The notes: generated from the letters alone by a model not told the origin. A stretch of 64,000 nucleotides of DNA from Anaeramoeba flamelloides (GCA_027625915.1 JANTQA010000021.1:3720001-3784000); one strand, 5' to 3'; positions 11,272 to 25,400 are shown, counted from the stretch's first letter. Program-made: numbers and translations.

Positions 11272-12655
11272 ATGCCTGTTGCGAAAAAAAATTGTGACAT
11301 TTTAAAAAAAGTATCGAGTCTTATTTTATTAAAAAGATAATAGTTTCTAATTTCCCACAATAAGTACAACGGATTCAAATCACCAGATTTTTTTGTAGAT
11401 AATAAGAATTCTAAGGGGGTCTAAAGTCTTTTAAGAAGTAAAGTAGTGAAAAAAATACCGTGCATGAAAAAAATCACTGAAAAGATTTTTAATTGTTAAT
11501 ATTAGCAAAAATTGTTATATAATTTCTTTTAATTTCAAATATTTACGATTTTAAGAAAAATTTTGAAATGCTAACTCCGAAATTTTCTTAGAATAAAGTT
11601 AATGAAATTGCACTTGTTCAGCACACGATTCAACCAATTAAAAAACAAGAATAATAATTATCATTTTTCAAACTCGAGCAAACCTCTATAAAAATATATT
11701 GTTTTTTAAAAAAAGTTGATCTACTTAGGCTATCAAACAAATACTTGATTATTCTAGAGAAATCCTACTTTAAAGAACTATCGATAGATTTATTACTAAG
11801 CTCATAAAAAATTTAGTTATTCATAAAATGGATTTGATTTTAAATAAATGAAATTACACAACAATTTTCCTAATATTAACAATCAATAATCTTTTCCGTG
11901 ATTATTTTTGTGTCCGGTATTTTTTTCACTACGATATCGATATTTAACTTAGATTTTCTCATTTTCAATTCCGTAAAGATTCTTAAAGTAGAATGCCTTA
12001 AAAATCAAATATTTTATATTTGGCCGTTAAAAGCATGAGGAAAAATATCATTGTTTTAGGACAATTCATATCTCTTAAATTACGACTGTAAGAGATAACC
12101 CTTAATATTTAATCTGAATTTTTTTGTTAATAATTATGAGAAACTTGATTCTTTTGAAGATAAAAAAATTGTGAAAATGAACAATTTCGGATTTTTCCTT
12201 TTTTCATTGGAAATCATTCTGAATCCTTTATTTATTCAAAAATAGTATTGGATATCAAGACTAAGGACTAAAAACCTAAACGAATTGATATATAATTCAA
12301 AGAACAATTGTAAAATATTACTTGTTTTTAAAATAATTATTTACAATGAGAAAGATTCAAAAATTATGATAATTCTTCATTTCTGTGAAGATTTATTGTC
12401 AAATTTTAATATTTGAATTATAACTGCATTATTCTTAAACAATCTTGGAGTAATTGTAATCAAGAAAATCCAAGTTAGATATCTATTCTTCTTAAAAAAA
12501 TATTAGACCCCATTTGAATTCTACTATCTTTAAAAAATTTTGATAATTTGGATCAGTTTTTTGAATATTGTGGGAAATTAAAAATTATTTTATTTTTAAT
12601 AAAATAAGTCTAGATTTTTTTTTTAAAATGTCACAATTTTTTTTTCATAACAGTA
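11272..12655. mobile_element. 1.4-kb inverted-repeat element containing a nested MITE
   Basis: The left arm (CTGTTGCGAAAAAAAATTG, GTGACATTTT, TTAATAAAATAAG in its inverted form, TTTCCCACAATA) recurs inverted at 12480-12655 (TATTGTGGGAAATTA, AAAATGTCACAATTTTT, ATAACAGTA). Arms are about 170 bp and imperfect. No transposase frame is seen, so it is non-autonomous. The interior holds a second, independent inverted-repeat element. Confidence 0.7.
11444..11931. mobile_element. 488-bp nested MITE (TAGTGAAAAAAATACCG ends)
   Basis: TAGTGAAAAAAATACCG at the left and CGGTATTTTTTTCACTA at the right are perfect inverted ends flanked by TA. Similarity continues inward for about 65 bp (AATTGTTAATATTAG against CTAATATTAACAATC). 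It lies wholly inside the 11272-12655 element, so it inserted later or the two moved together. Confidence 0.8.
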
Positions 12656-13074
12656 ATTTAAAAGTTATTTAAAAACAACAAAAAAAAATTAAAAAAAAAT
12701 GAAAAATAGATTTTTTAATAGAATTTTTTCTTTAAAAAAATGAATTTAAAAGATTTTCAAATACAAATTCAAAATTGAAAATATTTCAAACATGTAGAAG
12801 TTACTGCAAACATTATTGAGAAAAACTTTGGGAATTTTTTTTTTATGAGTTGAGAGATTTAGAAAAGGAAATTATGTAATATTAAAAAAGAAATTTTGGA
12901 AAGATCTAAGAAGTGAAAAGTATGAGAAATAGTTGGAAATAGTGAAAATTTCTCATTTTTTATCAAAGAAATCAGCACTTTATAAAATTTAAATAAAAAT
13001 AAACCACTCTTCCAAGAGCTTTTTTATCTAATTTCTCAGTTTTAACTTGAAAACATAGTATTTATAAATTAATA

Positions 13075-14914
13075 GAGGTTTTGATGATAACATGCTATAA
13101 TTCACGATAAAGTTACAAAAATCGTGATAATTTCAATCAAATCGCGATATATCAGAAAATCGCGATATTCAATATTATCGCGATAATATAACAAATCGCG
13201 AAATTCTATAAAATCGCGATAATTATTAAAAAATCGTAATAAATGCCAAAATATCGCGATTAAAAAGTAATCGCGTTATAATAGTTGATGGGTTTTGGAG
13301 TTAATTGAGAAATATTTTTTTAAAAAAAAAATTTCAGGTTTGAATCAAAAAATAGATTAGGTGAAAAATAAGTCATTCTTTGAAAAAACAACAAAAAAGA
13401 TACTTGATCCAATCAAGAATCAGATCAAAGAGTTTTATTGTGTTTTCATTTAATTTGGTTGACAAACCTATCGATCCTTTAAGATCAACAACAATAAGAA
13501 CTAAAGAGAAATAAATATTTTTTCAGTTAATCGTGGTGTTGTAAATTGAGTTGAATAAAAGAGCTTCTAAAACAACCAACCCTTTGTCTGTTCTTTAAAG
13601 AATGTGATCTTGGGTTACAAAATTTTCAATATTCTCAGCAAGCTAAAAGGAGTTGGATAACTCTTCAAAAGATTTCACAACATCCTTGCCAGATGATCAC
13701 CAATTATTTAGATTTTTTATACAATATACTTGTCTTCTTCTTTTTCTTCTTTGAGAATCTTTGTTTTGGACAGAAAACACAATTAGAGCTTAGTGTTTTT
13801 TGTTTGATCGATCACCAAAAAGAATGAAAATTATTCTTAATTCTTTTTTGCTATTTACAAATGGTGAAGGTAACAACTCCATTTTAAGAAAACACACATC
13901 TTTTATATTCAAGTGTATTGTTGAAATCGGTAATTATTAGTTTGATCATAAAATTTGTTTGAGATTTCATATTTTGTTAAAAAACAAATGAAAAGAATAA
14001 AATTTTTTTCAACAACAAACCAAACTCATTCCCTTTATAAAAGTTTTCTGTCTTTCAAAACTTTCAAACACTTGAAGAAAGCTCAGAACCCTTACAAACA
14101 CTTTCTGGCATTATTAAAGGGAAAGTGTTGTAAAAGTATCAAGGCTTTGTAAAAGTCAAGAGATTTTTTTTAAGGTGATTTCAAAAAAATAATTTTTCAT
14201 TTTTTTGGCGAAAATATGTACTTAAAATAATTAAGCACTATTTTTTTCTGATTAATATTTTCGAAATTAAGTCCATAACTTAATTCAATTAAACGCTGTG
14301 ATAATTTTTTTAGAATAAAAACACTCTCAACTTTTGAAGATCGAAAATATTTTTTGAAATTAGTGTGCACTTTTTTATTTTTTTTGAAAAATTGGGGTTG
14401 AGAAAAGTTTGAAATTAAAGAATAAGTTAATATATTAAATTAGAATGCTTTTCCAGAGAGTTTATCCTTTTAGTTTAACTTTTTTTTAATTTTACCATTT
14501 AAAACTAAAAAAAAACATTTGAGGACCAAATTAGTGCCTTTTGTGAAAAGAAAATTCCCCATAATTTAGAATTTGTTTTAGTAAATGAGTTAAAACAAGA
14601 TACTGAATCTAAAAATATACATAATTTCAAGTTTGAATTCAATAATTTTGGCAAAAAATGTTTTCAAGAAAAAGTTAAATTGAAACTTTATTTATTTTTT
14701 CATTTAGTTTTTTTAATAGTATTAATGGAAGGTATTTGATCAGTTTTTCATTTTTAGTGTTTTTTGGGTTATAGGGACATATGAATATCGCGATAATGTT
14801 GTTTATCGAGATTTTATGATTTTTCGCCATAAAGTTGGACTAATAGCACTTTTTTTAATACTATTGCGATTTTAGTGTTAATATCAGGATAATATATATT
14901 ATCATCAAAACCTC
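13075..14914. mobile_element. 1.84-kb TA-flanked element with ATCGCGAT cluster
   Basis: Terminal inverted repeats GAGGTTTTGATGATAA and TTATCATCAAAACCTC are perfect over 16 bp and flanked by TA on both sides. No long frame is present, so it is non-autonomous or decayed. The left part (13100-13280) carries about nine ATCGCGAT-type palindromes 20-30 bp apart. A diverged inverted relative lies at about 54930-56190. It lacks 0.57 kb present here (14210-14775), which suggests a further insertion in this copy or a deletion in the other. Confidence 0.75.
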
Positions 14915-14916
14915 TA

Positions 14917-17710
14917 ATATTAACACCAAAAAGTAAAAATATAACAAAATGAAAATCTTCACAAAATTTTTTTATATACTGATAGAAAACTTTAAGAACT
15001 AATGTCTTTAAATAAGAATGATTTATATTAATTATATACAATCGGGATATAAAAAGTATTTTTCTTCAGCTAACAAACATGTCAATTTTTTTCAAATTTG
15101 ATTTAAAAGGTTGTTTTAACAAGATGAATATATTTTAGCTCCAAATTATAATTGAGATGTTTGAGAAGATGATCAAAATACTATCTATATTTTCAATAAT
15201 TATGGTTGTTAATTCCATTGAAAAATCATTTATTAATTTTTATTAAAAAATTGATGTTTTATTGAACATCCTTTCAAAAAAATTTATCAAAGGTAATTGA
15301 CAGAAAATTTTCTTGAAATAGTACTGAAATTTCTAGGGAATTTTTTTATTAAATGAATTGAAAATTAAGGGAGGGTTCAATGATCTAATTGATATTTGTA
15401 ATCTATATTCCCATTAATAAACCTGAAAATCAATTATTGAAAAACAAAATTCCCTTTTAGAAATAAACTCTATTTCAAAATCATTGGTCAATTAAAAATG
15501 AAATTTTTAAGAAAAATATTTTTAATAATTTAAGTTATCTATTATTATATAAAAATTTCTATTTTGATATTCAGTTATAGACTCAAAAGATATTTATTTT
15601 TCATCTATAAATAAAAGTTGGAAAAAGTAAAAAAAAAAACTATTAAAACAAATTTTGCCATTTATCTTTTAATAAGCATTACGTAAAAAATTGTAATTTT
15701 AAAAAATCAATAAAACCCATTTATCGCCCCCCCTTCGATTTAAATAACTAAATCTAATCTCTTTTTCATATTTGAAACCACTTTTTTCATTAATTCATCT
15801 ATTACTTGGTTCCAAAATTTCATTTTCTTTTTTCATTTTAACAAAACACTGTGGAAAAAATTAAAGAGAGAAAAAATGATTTATTTATGAACTTTCCATT
15901 TTAAGAGTAAAAACGTCAAAACCTAACAAATACAATTCAAAATTCAAATGCAACATGGGCCATTTATTATGAAATTTAGAAATATAATAGTAAAACCATC
16001 TTAAGTATATTTTCCCCCCCCCCCCCAATAATAATAACACTAATAATAATTTGGTTATAAGATACTTTATTTTCTTTTTTATTTAGATAATATGAAATGA
16101 TGGTTCTAGAATTAGTCCAATAAATATAAATAATAGGAACCAAATCATAAATATTTTCTGTATTTTTTAATTCGCCATTCTTTATTTATCCTATTATTTG
16201 ATTATTTGAAAATTAATTCTGATTTTATATTAATAATTATAGAAATAAATTCAAATTTAGCGTCTTCTAGTAGAGTGGAAATTAACATCTCACATAAAAA
16301 AAACAAAATTAAAGTATTTTTTTTTATTATTGAAAAGTAGTGATTCATCTAAATTACCCCCTGTTTGTCCACAGGTTTTTTTTTATTTTTGTTTTGATTA
16401 GACAATCAATAGATTTTTGAAACAAAAACAAAAGGTAAAAAAAAAAAACTAGGCTCTTCGCATTACTTTTTTTGAATTATTCAAATAAAAAGAAATTTTC
16501 AGATATTTTGTTTTTATTTATAATTAAATAGGAACTTAATTACTCTACGACACTCTACAGTACTTCCTGAAACTCTAAAATTATTGAATTTTTTTTTATC
16601 CTATTCATAGTTTAGGCAAGATAATAATTCATAATATTGATTTTTGTGTACAAAATGAAAAATAAAACTATGAATTTAAAACAAAGACAAGAAAAACAGA
16701 AAGAATACACAATAAAGAGGGCATAAAAAAAAATAATAAAAAAAAAATCATTGAAAAAGTTTAATTTTGCACTCCAAGTTTTGAACTGGTTAGTCTTTGT
16801 TTACTTTTATGTTGTATTTGTTTGAATCTCGACCATAATTTGTTTTAATAAAGATGTCTAAATATTTAAACAATTATACATCAAATGAAATATGTTACTT
16901 TATTAAGTTTTAATTTAGAATTCTAAACATGTATTGTGACATTAAAGCCACGAAGTTATTAAGAATAAGAATTTTATTTCAAACTTTTATTTTGAGCTTC
17001 TATATTTTTTGTTCAATTTTTATTTTTGTTTTTTATTAGTTTCCCAAATCATGTTTTCACAAAATCCCATTAGAAGACATCAACTAGATATCAAAAATGC
17101 AGTGCAAGTATTAACTTGACAGATAGTATGAACAGTTTGATTCAATTCCTCCACTATGGTTAGTTTCTTAAATCATATTGGTTGGGTTCAGTTCTCTTCA
17201 GTTATTTAAGTACAGTTCAATTCATTCAAGATCTGATCAGATAAAGTTAGTTTTAGATCCAATCATGAAGAAGTATATCAATTCTTATCATGATTTTTTT
17301 TGTGACTTTACCATCCCCCAACACAAAAAAAAAAAAAAAAAAAGGGGGGGACCTAAATGAATCATAAGGAACTTTAGGAACCTAAAGAACTTCAAAATGA
17401 TAATTTTGAAAAGATATAAAGTTTATAAAATCAAAAATAAAATTATTTAAAAAAAATCCAAAATAATAAAAATATCTTGAAAAATAGTTAGTATAAAAAT
17501 ATTTATTACTTTTGTATGTATTTATATAATAAAGATTGTTATATAAATAATAAATTTGATAAGATCAAAGATCTGATAAAAAGTTATAAATAATAAATTT
17601 TAAAAATATTTTTACTAAATTTCAGAGAGCAAGAAAAAAAAACAAAAGTAATCAAGAAAAAAATCCAAGAAGATTAACATCACAAAATATTTAAAATAAT
17701 CACAATAAAA
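14917..17710. other. AT-rich non-coding flank, left part of duplicated unit A
   Basis: No gene is seen. From about 15446 rightward the sequence is shared with copy B (from about 34003), with B lacking about 0.53 kb (15460-15990). From 16900 to 17710 the two copies are nearly identical and lie just downstream of the receptor genes' stop codons. A C-tract of about 14 bases lies near 16015. Confidence 0.7.
15470..15975. repeat. 505-bp diverged repeat also present in intron 2
   Basis: Similar to 22185-22675 in intron 2 of copy A and to the matching part of copy B (about 43985-44495). Landmarks are AATAAAACCCATTTAT, ATAACTAAATCTAATCTC and CATTAATTCATCTRTTAC. The divergence is far larger than that between copies A and B, so this repeat predates the tandem duplication. 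Confidence 0.7.
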
Positions 17711-19431
17711 TCAATTTTTAGATATTTGATGGATTGTATTTCTTCTTAAATTATTTAATTCAATATTTCTTTGCATTTCTATATCTGAATTTTCAGATGT
17801 TTCTGAATTTAAATTTGAATTTGATGATGATGATGATGACGATGAGGATGACGATGATTTTGATGATGATCGATTGGAACCACTCTTTTCATTTTTTTCT
17901 TTTTTTTTAGATTTCTTTAATGCTTTTTTGATTTCTTTTCTATCAAATTTACCTGTATTTCTTCTGATAACTTTTTTTATATTATCTTTTTTCCATACCG
18001 ATCTAGGGTCATAACCAATCGAATTGTTTTCTAATTGCTCTAATAAGATTAATTCCAAATTATTTTTCACTCCAAAGGTTGAAATAATGATTCCAAAAGA
18101 CCAGACTGTGAGAAATGCCATTATACCCAAGGTTTCAAGGCCTAACGAAATTAAAGATAAAAGTAAAAGGTAAGTGCCAATGGAAATCCTTGTTTCGGCA
18201 AAATATTTGGGAGGTTGCAATTTGTATTTCTTATAATAATCGATATATGTGGGTTTGAAGGGCCGAATCCAAACTAATAAAAGTGTTACAACTGCAAAAC
18301 AAGCAAATGTTATCCACCCTTGGTATTTTGGATACCGAGATATCATTATGATTATTGAAACAATTATTGCCTTTGAGAATAGTTCAATTAATTCCCACCA
18401 TATTTTGTTTGGGAGATATTTGTCAAATAACCAAGGTATTCGTTCTTTCCAGAAGATGATATTTGAAGCTCGTTTATAAATGATAATAATGGTCAAAAAA
18501 AAGATTGGGATTCCAAGAGCAAAAAATACGAGGATAATTACAAACAAAGGAAGATATCGATTCCATTTCCCATCTCCGAGGATAATGTTAAAATCAGCTT
18601 CCAATCGATACTCAGTTGTTCCATCGGTTTCTATTGGTTTGGCATCAAAGGGGGTTATTGATAGCACCAAAACTGGGATGTATATGAATTTTAGCAACAA
18701 GCCGAAATAATTCCAAAAAAAGCATGACAATTCCTTTTTATCCATTTTCTTGACATATTTTTTGTACAAACAGAAAAGGAAAAAGCCTATCATTAAAAAT
18801 AAATAAAAGAGAAATTTGATCAGATAGACATCAAAAAAATCAACTTTTGGAGAGATGCATTGAAAGGAAAAAATTGAATCAACATCAAAATTTGCTAATC
18901 CAATTGCCTTGGACACGGTGTCTATTTGACTTGGCCAATTTAATTGCATGCTGGTCACAATTGACATATATTGGAAAAAAGTGATAAAAATAGGGATCAT
19001 CATATTACTCTTGACTGCACCAAATCTTTCAATAAATGCCTTGATAGCACCCTTGAAAAAGAAAAAGAAAAGCAAAAAAATTGCCAATATGGCTGCAATA
19101 AAGACAATGAAAAAGATCCACACCCCTGATTTATAACATTCATAACATTTCCCTTTCTGGAATAAATATCCTTCCTCGCATACTGTACATGGGTGTTTAG
19201 TTGATTCATTAAAACCCGGTCTACATTCATTTTCACCTAAGCAGGCATCTTCATAAAAACATTTTATATCTTCCGAGTATTGTAATCCTTCAGTATTACA
19301 GAAGGTTCCTTCTTGACATATAAAACATGCCTTTTCCATTGACGTCTGGCCTGTAGAATTACCAAAATATTTTATTGGACAAACTTCACAGGAATCATAT
19401 GCAGATCTCTTTTTATCGGAAGAATACGTAC
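17711..19431 (-). CDS. Copy A exon 5: Cys-rich end, multi-TM domain and Ser-rich tail
   Basis: Begins at the acceptor ACAATAG, giving GTYSSDKKRSAYDSCEVC. More Cys-rich units follow (CFICQEGTFC, CTVCEEGYLFQKGKCYEC) and then hydrophobic segments at about residues 955-978, 995-1015, 1053-1074, 1091-1112, 1148-1173, 1200-1220, 1229-1248 and one or two in 1274-1310. Motifs shared with the gene at 59418 are GIPI in the fifth segment and a WWE or YWE just before the sixth. The tail has Lys-rich runs and 12 consecutive Ser encoded by a GAT-type repeat at 17820-17875. The internal Met at 19339 is not a separate gene start. Confidence 0.88.
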
Positions 19432-22400
19432 CTATTGTAGAATTTTACAATTTACCAATTTAATTTTTGATAAAAATAACCAAATTTTTTGAGGTTAATT
19501 AGAAAAATTATTTTTAAATTGGATGAATAACAGAACATCCCAATTTTATAATATTTATTTATGTATATATATATATTTTATTATTTATATTACATGAGTA
19601 ATATATTATTTTTGTTTTAAAATCACAAAAGACTTTTAAAAGCACCTTTTTCTCGAATTTTTTACATGTTTTTTCGTTTCATCCGTTGTTTTGTTTTATT
19701 TATATTTTGAAAAAGTCCTCAAATTCTCTTGAAATCATAATTTTCCTTTCTCAGATGTTAAAAAATACAAACAACGAATAAAAAAAAACAATGGAAAAAA
19801 AAAATTTATATGCAGGACTTTATTGCCTTAAAAGCCTTGGAAAACAATGGAAATTCGCGATTACCAAATAAAGCCATATTATTTTGCATTTAAAGCCATG
19901 AAAATAGTTTGAATTTTTTATTTTGAAAACACAAAATCATTACAAATTAGGTTTTCTATTTGAAACCCTTGAAAACCACAAACTCTTTAAATACCGAGAA
20001 AAAGAATTAATTTTGTTTTAACAAAATTTCTAGTAAGGAAAAAAAATGTTCAAAATTTAACTTTTTTACTAATTCCAAATTAGATCAGCTCACCTCATTT
20101 TTTTATGTTTGGATTACATACCTATATCAGACAAACTGATTTTAAGCTTCGCTCACACATGTAAAACCCGTTTTATGAAATCAAAAAAATAGTCCAACAT
20201 GTGATATAAATACAATTCCAAAAATTTGGGAACACCTAAAATCAAAAATAGGAAAAAAAAAAAAAACAATTAATGATATTTTTCCAAACTTAATATAAAA
20301 CCACATTTAAGTAACGGAATATTAATTTGTTTTTATAAGTAATCATTTTCATCCAAAAAAAAGAAAAAACAAAAAATGAAAAAATCAAAACCAGAGTGTG
20401 CAAAAGAATGAAACTAGTGGAACCAAAAATATATTGGTTAATTTGTTGAAATTTCACCAACATTGGTTGATCGATCAAATGATAAGATACCATCTCCGAA
20501 TTGAATGTGGATTTTCCATTTAACAAACTCACATTAACCTTCTATCAACCATCGAAAAAAAAAATTCCAGATCAAACCAAACAGATTAGGTAACTGAAAA
20601 AAAGGAAATGAAAACAAGACCAAATAGACATAAAATGAAATAGTTTTGTCAAATCAATATTATTTCCAAAATTAATTTAAAGTGGGGTATTGCAATTCTT
20701 TCAATTGTTTAAACTGTGTCCGAATTTTTGGAATTTAGTTTTATATATTATTATATAAAAATCTATAATCGTTGTTAAAAATTTGTATGGATATTGTCTG
20801 ATGTTTGATTTTTATTATTGTACGTTTCCATTTTAATTAAAATTTTTTTTTTAAATTCTGTCAATTGGGAATATTCTATTTTCAAAAAAGAATTTAGAGA
20901 AAAAATTATTTACCCTTTCCACATTCTACACAAGTTCCTGTCTTTCCATTTCCATATTCTCCCTTTACACATTCAACACATTCTTTTTTGTAAACACCGA
21001 AATTTTCATTTAATAAAGTGTCTTTAGTTTGATATCCTGGTTTACAATATGTATATTGAATAAAAATATCATGCATTACTATTGTAGAATTATAGATCAT
21101 TCCAATTCAAAAATTAAATTGAAGAAGAGAAGATAGATTAAATTTTAATTTAATTTGTTTTTTTTTATAATGACCAATAAAAACTAAAGTTGAAATACTT
21201 ACTCCAAGATTTACTGGTACTAGGAATTTGATAATCTGTTTCAATGACATTCGCCCACTTTGTGTCTATCTGTTGATGTATATTACCAGAAACAACATAT
21301 TTTTTTGGATTCTCGTCTCCATATGTTACAATTTTAAGAACATTACCTGTATGAATAATATTGATTATTTCGATCTCTTCATTGCCAGTTATTAAAAATT
21401 CTACATATGATCCTCCTTCATCAAAAACATGATTATTGCTTACTAATTTCTCAATCCTTCTATCTTCTTCCATTTTAATTGGGTATTTAAAAAGGTAACT
21501 ATCGAAACCCATGATAAATGCCTCATTACCTGTTTTAGTGTCATAACCTAAATATCTAATTGTGCTTAAGGCTGCATCATTACCTTCTATGTTCAATGTT
21601 GAAAATATAAGTCTCTTAATTTCCAAATTCAAATTAAAATCAAATTGTATTAAAAAGTAATCTATACGATCATAAGAATGCTGTGACAAACCCCCAATTA
21701 TTATCTTTTCTTTATGGGGGCTATAATCGATTGAATAACAATCCAAATAATTTGTATCGACATCTGTATCAGTTTTTATTCAAAATTATTAGAAATAAAA
21801 TTATTAAAAAGAACCAATTATCAAACAAAATATTTGAATAATAAAAGAGAAACAATTAGTTGGTTTGGGTTTATAGAATATCATTGTATTGTATTTTTGA
21901 CTTTTGCTGAGGATTTGATTCATCTTTTTTTTTTTTTTTTTTTTTTTGAGAATATTTCTGGGATTTTGTTTGAAAGTATTTTTAAACTATGTTTTAATAA
22001 TTGTAGTGGAATCAGGTTTGTTTTTTAATAAAAAGTTTTGCATCTTTACATCAATTTTCATTTTTTACCATTTCTAAATCGATTCTTTTCTGATATAATG
22101 GAACAAAAATTTATAAAAATATAGGAAAATCTTGTAAAAATCAAAGAAAAAAAAATGTTTTTGAGTATATAAACTATCATTCAAAATCATTGGCCCATCA
22201 AAAATCAAAATTTAAAGAAAAATATTTTTAATACTTGTAGTTATCTATTATAATATCAAAATTTTTATTTTAGTATTTGGTTCACTACTCCAGGGGTATT
22301 TGTTTTTCTTCAAAAAATAAAATAAAAAAAGTTTAAAAAAATTTTAAAAAAAATTGTGCCATTTATTTTGAATGAAGCATTACATGAAAAATAGAAAATT

Positions 22401-25400
22401 TAAAAATTAATAAAACCCATTTATGGATTCTCCTTCCGTTTGAATAACTAAATCTAATCTCTTTGTCATATTTGAAACCAATTTTTCCATTAATTCATCT
22501 GTTACTTCTTTCAAATTTTTCATTTTCATTTTCCATTTTGACATAACACTTTTGAAAAAATAAAAAAGAGAAAAAATGATTTATTTGCAAACTTTTCATT
22601 GTGAGAGGAAAAACTTCAAAAAGATACAAAAGCAATTCAAAATTGAAATATAAGGTGGACCATTTATTTTGATTTTTAGTTTATTTTTAGGCTGACGGGA
22701 AATGGACGAGTTAACCAAATTTAAATAATTTAGTAATTTGAGTCTGCTTTTTGAAATTCAAAATTTTATATGTTCTGATATAAAATCAAAAAAAAAAAAT
22801 CCATAACTTTTTATTTTTATTGACAATTAAATTTCTTTCTTTAAAATGATAAAATATATTTTTCGTTTTATGTTATAAAGTATTGATTTATGATTGAAAA
22901 TTTTTTATTTTGTAATTATTTTTAATAATTAATATTTAAATTCAAATTTTAGTAAATAGAACTTATAGAACTTCAGTGATCAAATAAATCTAAATTTGAT
23001 TGAAGCTTAGTTCTAATTTATCAATGAAATTGAGATCAAATAAGTTAAAAATAATTTATTCTTTAAGGTTTGAAAACAACCATTTTCATCTTTTAAAAAA
23101 AATGAAAAAAAATCATTTAAAAACACGACAAGAATAGCACAAAAATTTTAGTCACTTTTTTTACTTGTCAACGCTTTTTTTTTTTTCAAATTGTTCCAAA
23201 TTTTAAAAAAAAATCAAAGATCAAAATCCCACAACTTTCAATTTAAAAGTTATTTACAAGTTAAACTTTTAAAAACATGTAATTTAAACAGCTTTCCAAT
23301 TTTTGTTTTTCATAAAAATAGTTTCAGGATGTTTTTGAAAGTTTTCAAATATTTTTCTTTTCAATAACTTTCAAAAATTTCAATTAAATTCAAAATGTTA
23401 TCTTTTGTTAATTATTATTGTTTACCCTTTTTTCGGCTTATATAGGTTTGTACCAAGTATTTGAAATTTGAAAAAATATGAAAGAATATCAGAGACTGAA
23501 ATCTTGCAGACTGTCAGTCTGAAAGTTCGAAAAAGTCTTGAAAGTATTTGTATGGATTTTGCTATACTTGTCGTGAAGAATTTTCAAAAAACAAAATTTA
23601 TTTTACAAATTGTTTGTTCTTACTTTCAAGAATTTTTATAAAGTTATAAATCTTTTTCGAACTATAAATGAAATTGATTTTGAATTTTGAGGATAAAATT
23701 ACTTTATTCCCCAAATATATTTTTGAAAATTTTTTATTTAAAAAAATCAAATTTATATATCCGAACAAAAACACAATTTAATTAAGTAAAAATTTATAAA
23801 TTGTTCTTAAATTTCAATAATTATAATTATCCTTCTATTAATAAATACAGTTATACTTTTCAATCGGTGAGAAATATCAGTTTGTTGACAAACTATGAGA
23901 ATAATCTCAAAAAATAAAAAAAAAAAAAATTTATATTAATATTCTTGAAATAAAGTACTTTTATTGTACAATAGTGATGGAAACTGGAATAAAAGAAGTT
24001 AAAGCCTGTTAAAATATAAGAAAAACAATGAATTATTTAATTTTCTTTTTCTCTGAAAAACTATTAAAGAAAAATTGATCTAATTAAAAAAATTTTTAAT
24101 ATTTTAGGTTTCTTTACGTGACTAGTCTCTATTAATTTTTTTTTTTTGACCAATTTCTAAATAAGGAATCCTTATCTTGAAATATGTAAAAAATTGATAA
24201 ATAGACAGTTTTTTTCAATGTTAGAACTTTTAGTTCAAATTTTTTAAAAATTTTACAATTCTAGTCAAAAAAAGTGTATTTTAAATTTTTTTTGTTTAAA
24301 AAATTTCTTTAACGGATGAGAATTTTTTGTTTAATTTTGAATTTAATTATTTTCTCAAAATTAATATTTATTCTCATTTGAAAAATCAAAAAATAATTTA
24401 AAATTATTGAATATTTTCTTATTCACTTCTTTTCATTCAACTTTACTCTATAAAGAATTCAATTTGTCTTATCAATTATTACTTTTTTTAAAAAAAAGTT
24501 CTTATTCTTTTCTTTTTTTTTTTTTTTTTTCCCTGATAAAAACTATTGGAATGGTAATTTGGGAATATTTAAAAAAACTTCAAATTCAACAAAAACAAAA
24601 GTGTATAAACTCAAAAAGTGGATTCATGAAAAAAAGAATGGTACAACGAAAAGAAGCAAATTTTTTATTTTGAGTAAAGTATATATTGCATATTTTTTTT
24701 GAATCAAACTATTTTTCATGCCAATCCAAAAAAACCTTATCAGGTTTATTTTTCAAATTATTTTTTGTATGTCAACAACAAACACAACAAGGTTTTGCTT
24801 TCTTGCTCATATTTGTTTTTATTTTTTGTATTTTTGCCAAAAGTTGAAAAAAAGTAACTTTCAAAAAAGTGAAAAAAATGGATAATTTTTTCTTTCAATA
24901 AAAACTTTAATTAAATTTAATGAATGTCATTTAGTGAGATTCCATTAGTATAAAAAGATGTTTTTCAATTTGATTTCAAATCAAAGTAATTAACAAAAAA
25001 AATTTCAAAATATCTATTAAATTTACATAAAAAAATTGAATAGAGATTAGTCCCTTAAAGATTAGAATTTTTGATACTACACATCTATGATATTTTATAT
25101 GTAGAGTATATCATCAATAAAATATTTTAAAAATTTTCTCTGTATCATGGAAGAATAATCCATTGATTTTTTTTTTTTTTTTATTCTTATTTTAATTTAT
25201 AGTCTTAAATTTTATAAAAAATAGAGATTTTGATATCAAAAAAATTGGTTATATATCAAGATTGAAAAATAAATATACACCAAATTATAATTATTTAAAC
25301 TACCAAAAGTTGAAAATTCAATTATCTTAACCCAAAAACATTTTTTTTATTTTTAAAATCAATTTAATTTTCTCAAAATTACAAATAAACCATTTAAAAA

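Noticed and set aside
13100-13280. CRISPR-like array of ATCGCGAT repeats
   Set aside because: Repeats are 8-bp palindromes with irregular 12-20-bp AT-rich gaps, in a eukaryotic TA-flanked element. There are no repeat-length units, spacers or cas genes.
18249-18710. Plus-strand frames of 76 aa opposite the membrane exon (and the same in copy B)
   Set aside because: They are shadows of the minus-strand multi-TM exon and move with it between copies. Their composition follows the complementary coding strand.
17711-19339. A separate 542-aa gene starting at the Met of MEKACF
   Set aside because: The frame continues upstream in Cys-rich sequence to a good acceptor, and joins exon 4 in phase. No signal peptide follows this Met.
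24407-24673. 88-aa frame in intron 2
   Set aside because: Low-complexity Phe/Lys/Leu sequence over T and A runs. It is not kept as a frame in the otherwise near-identical copy B.
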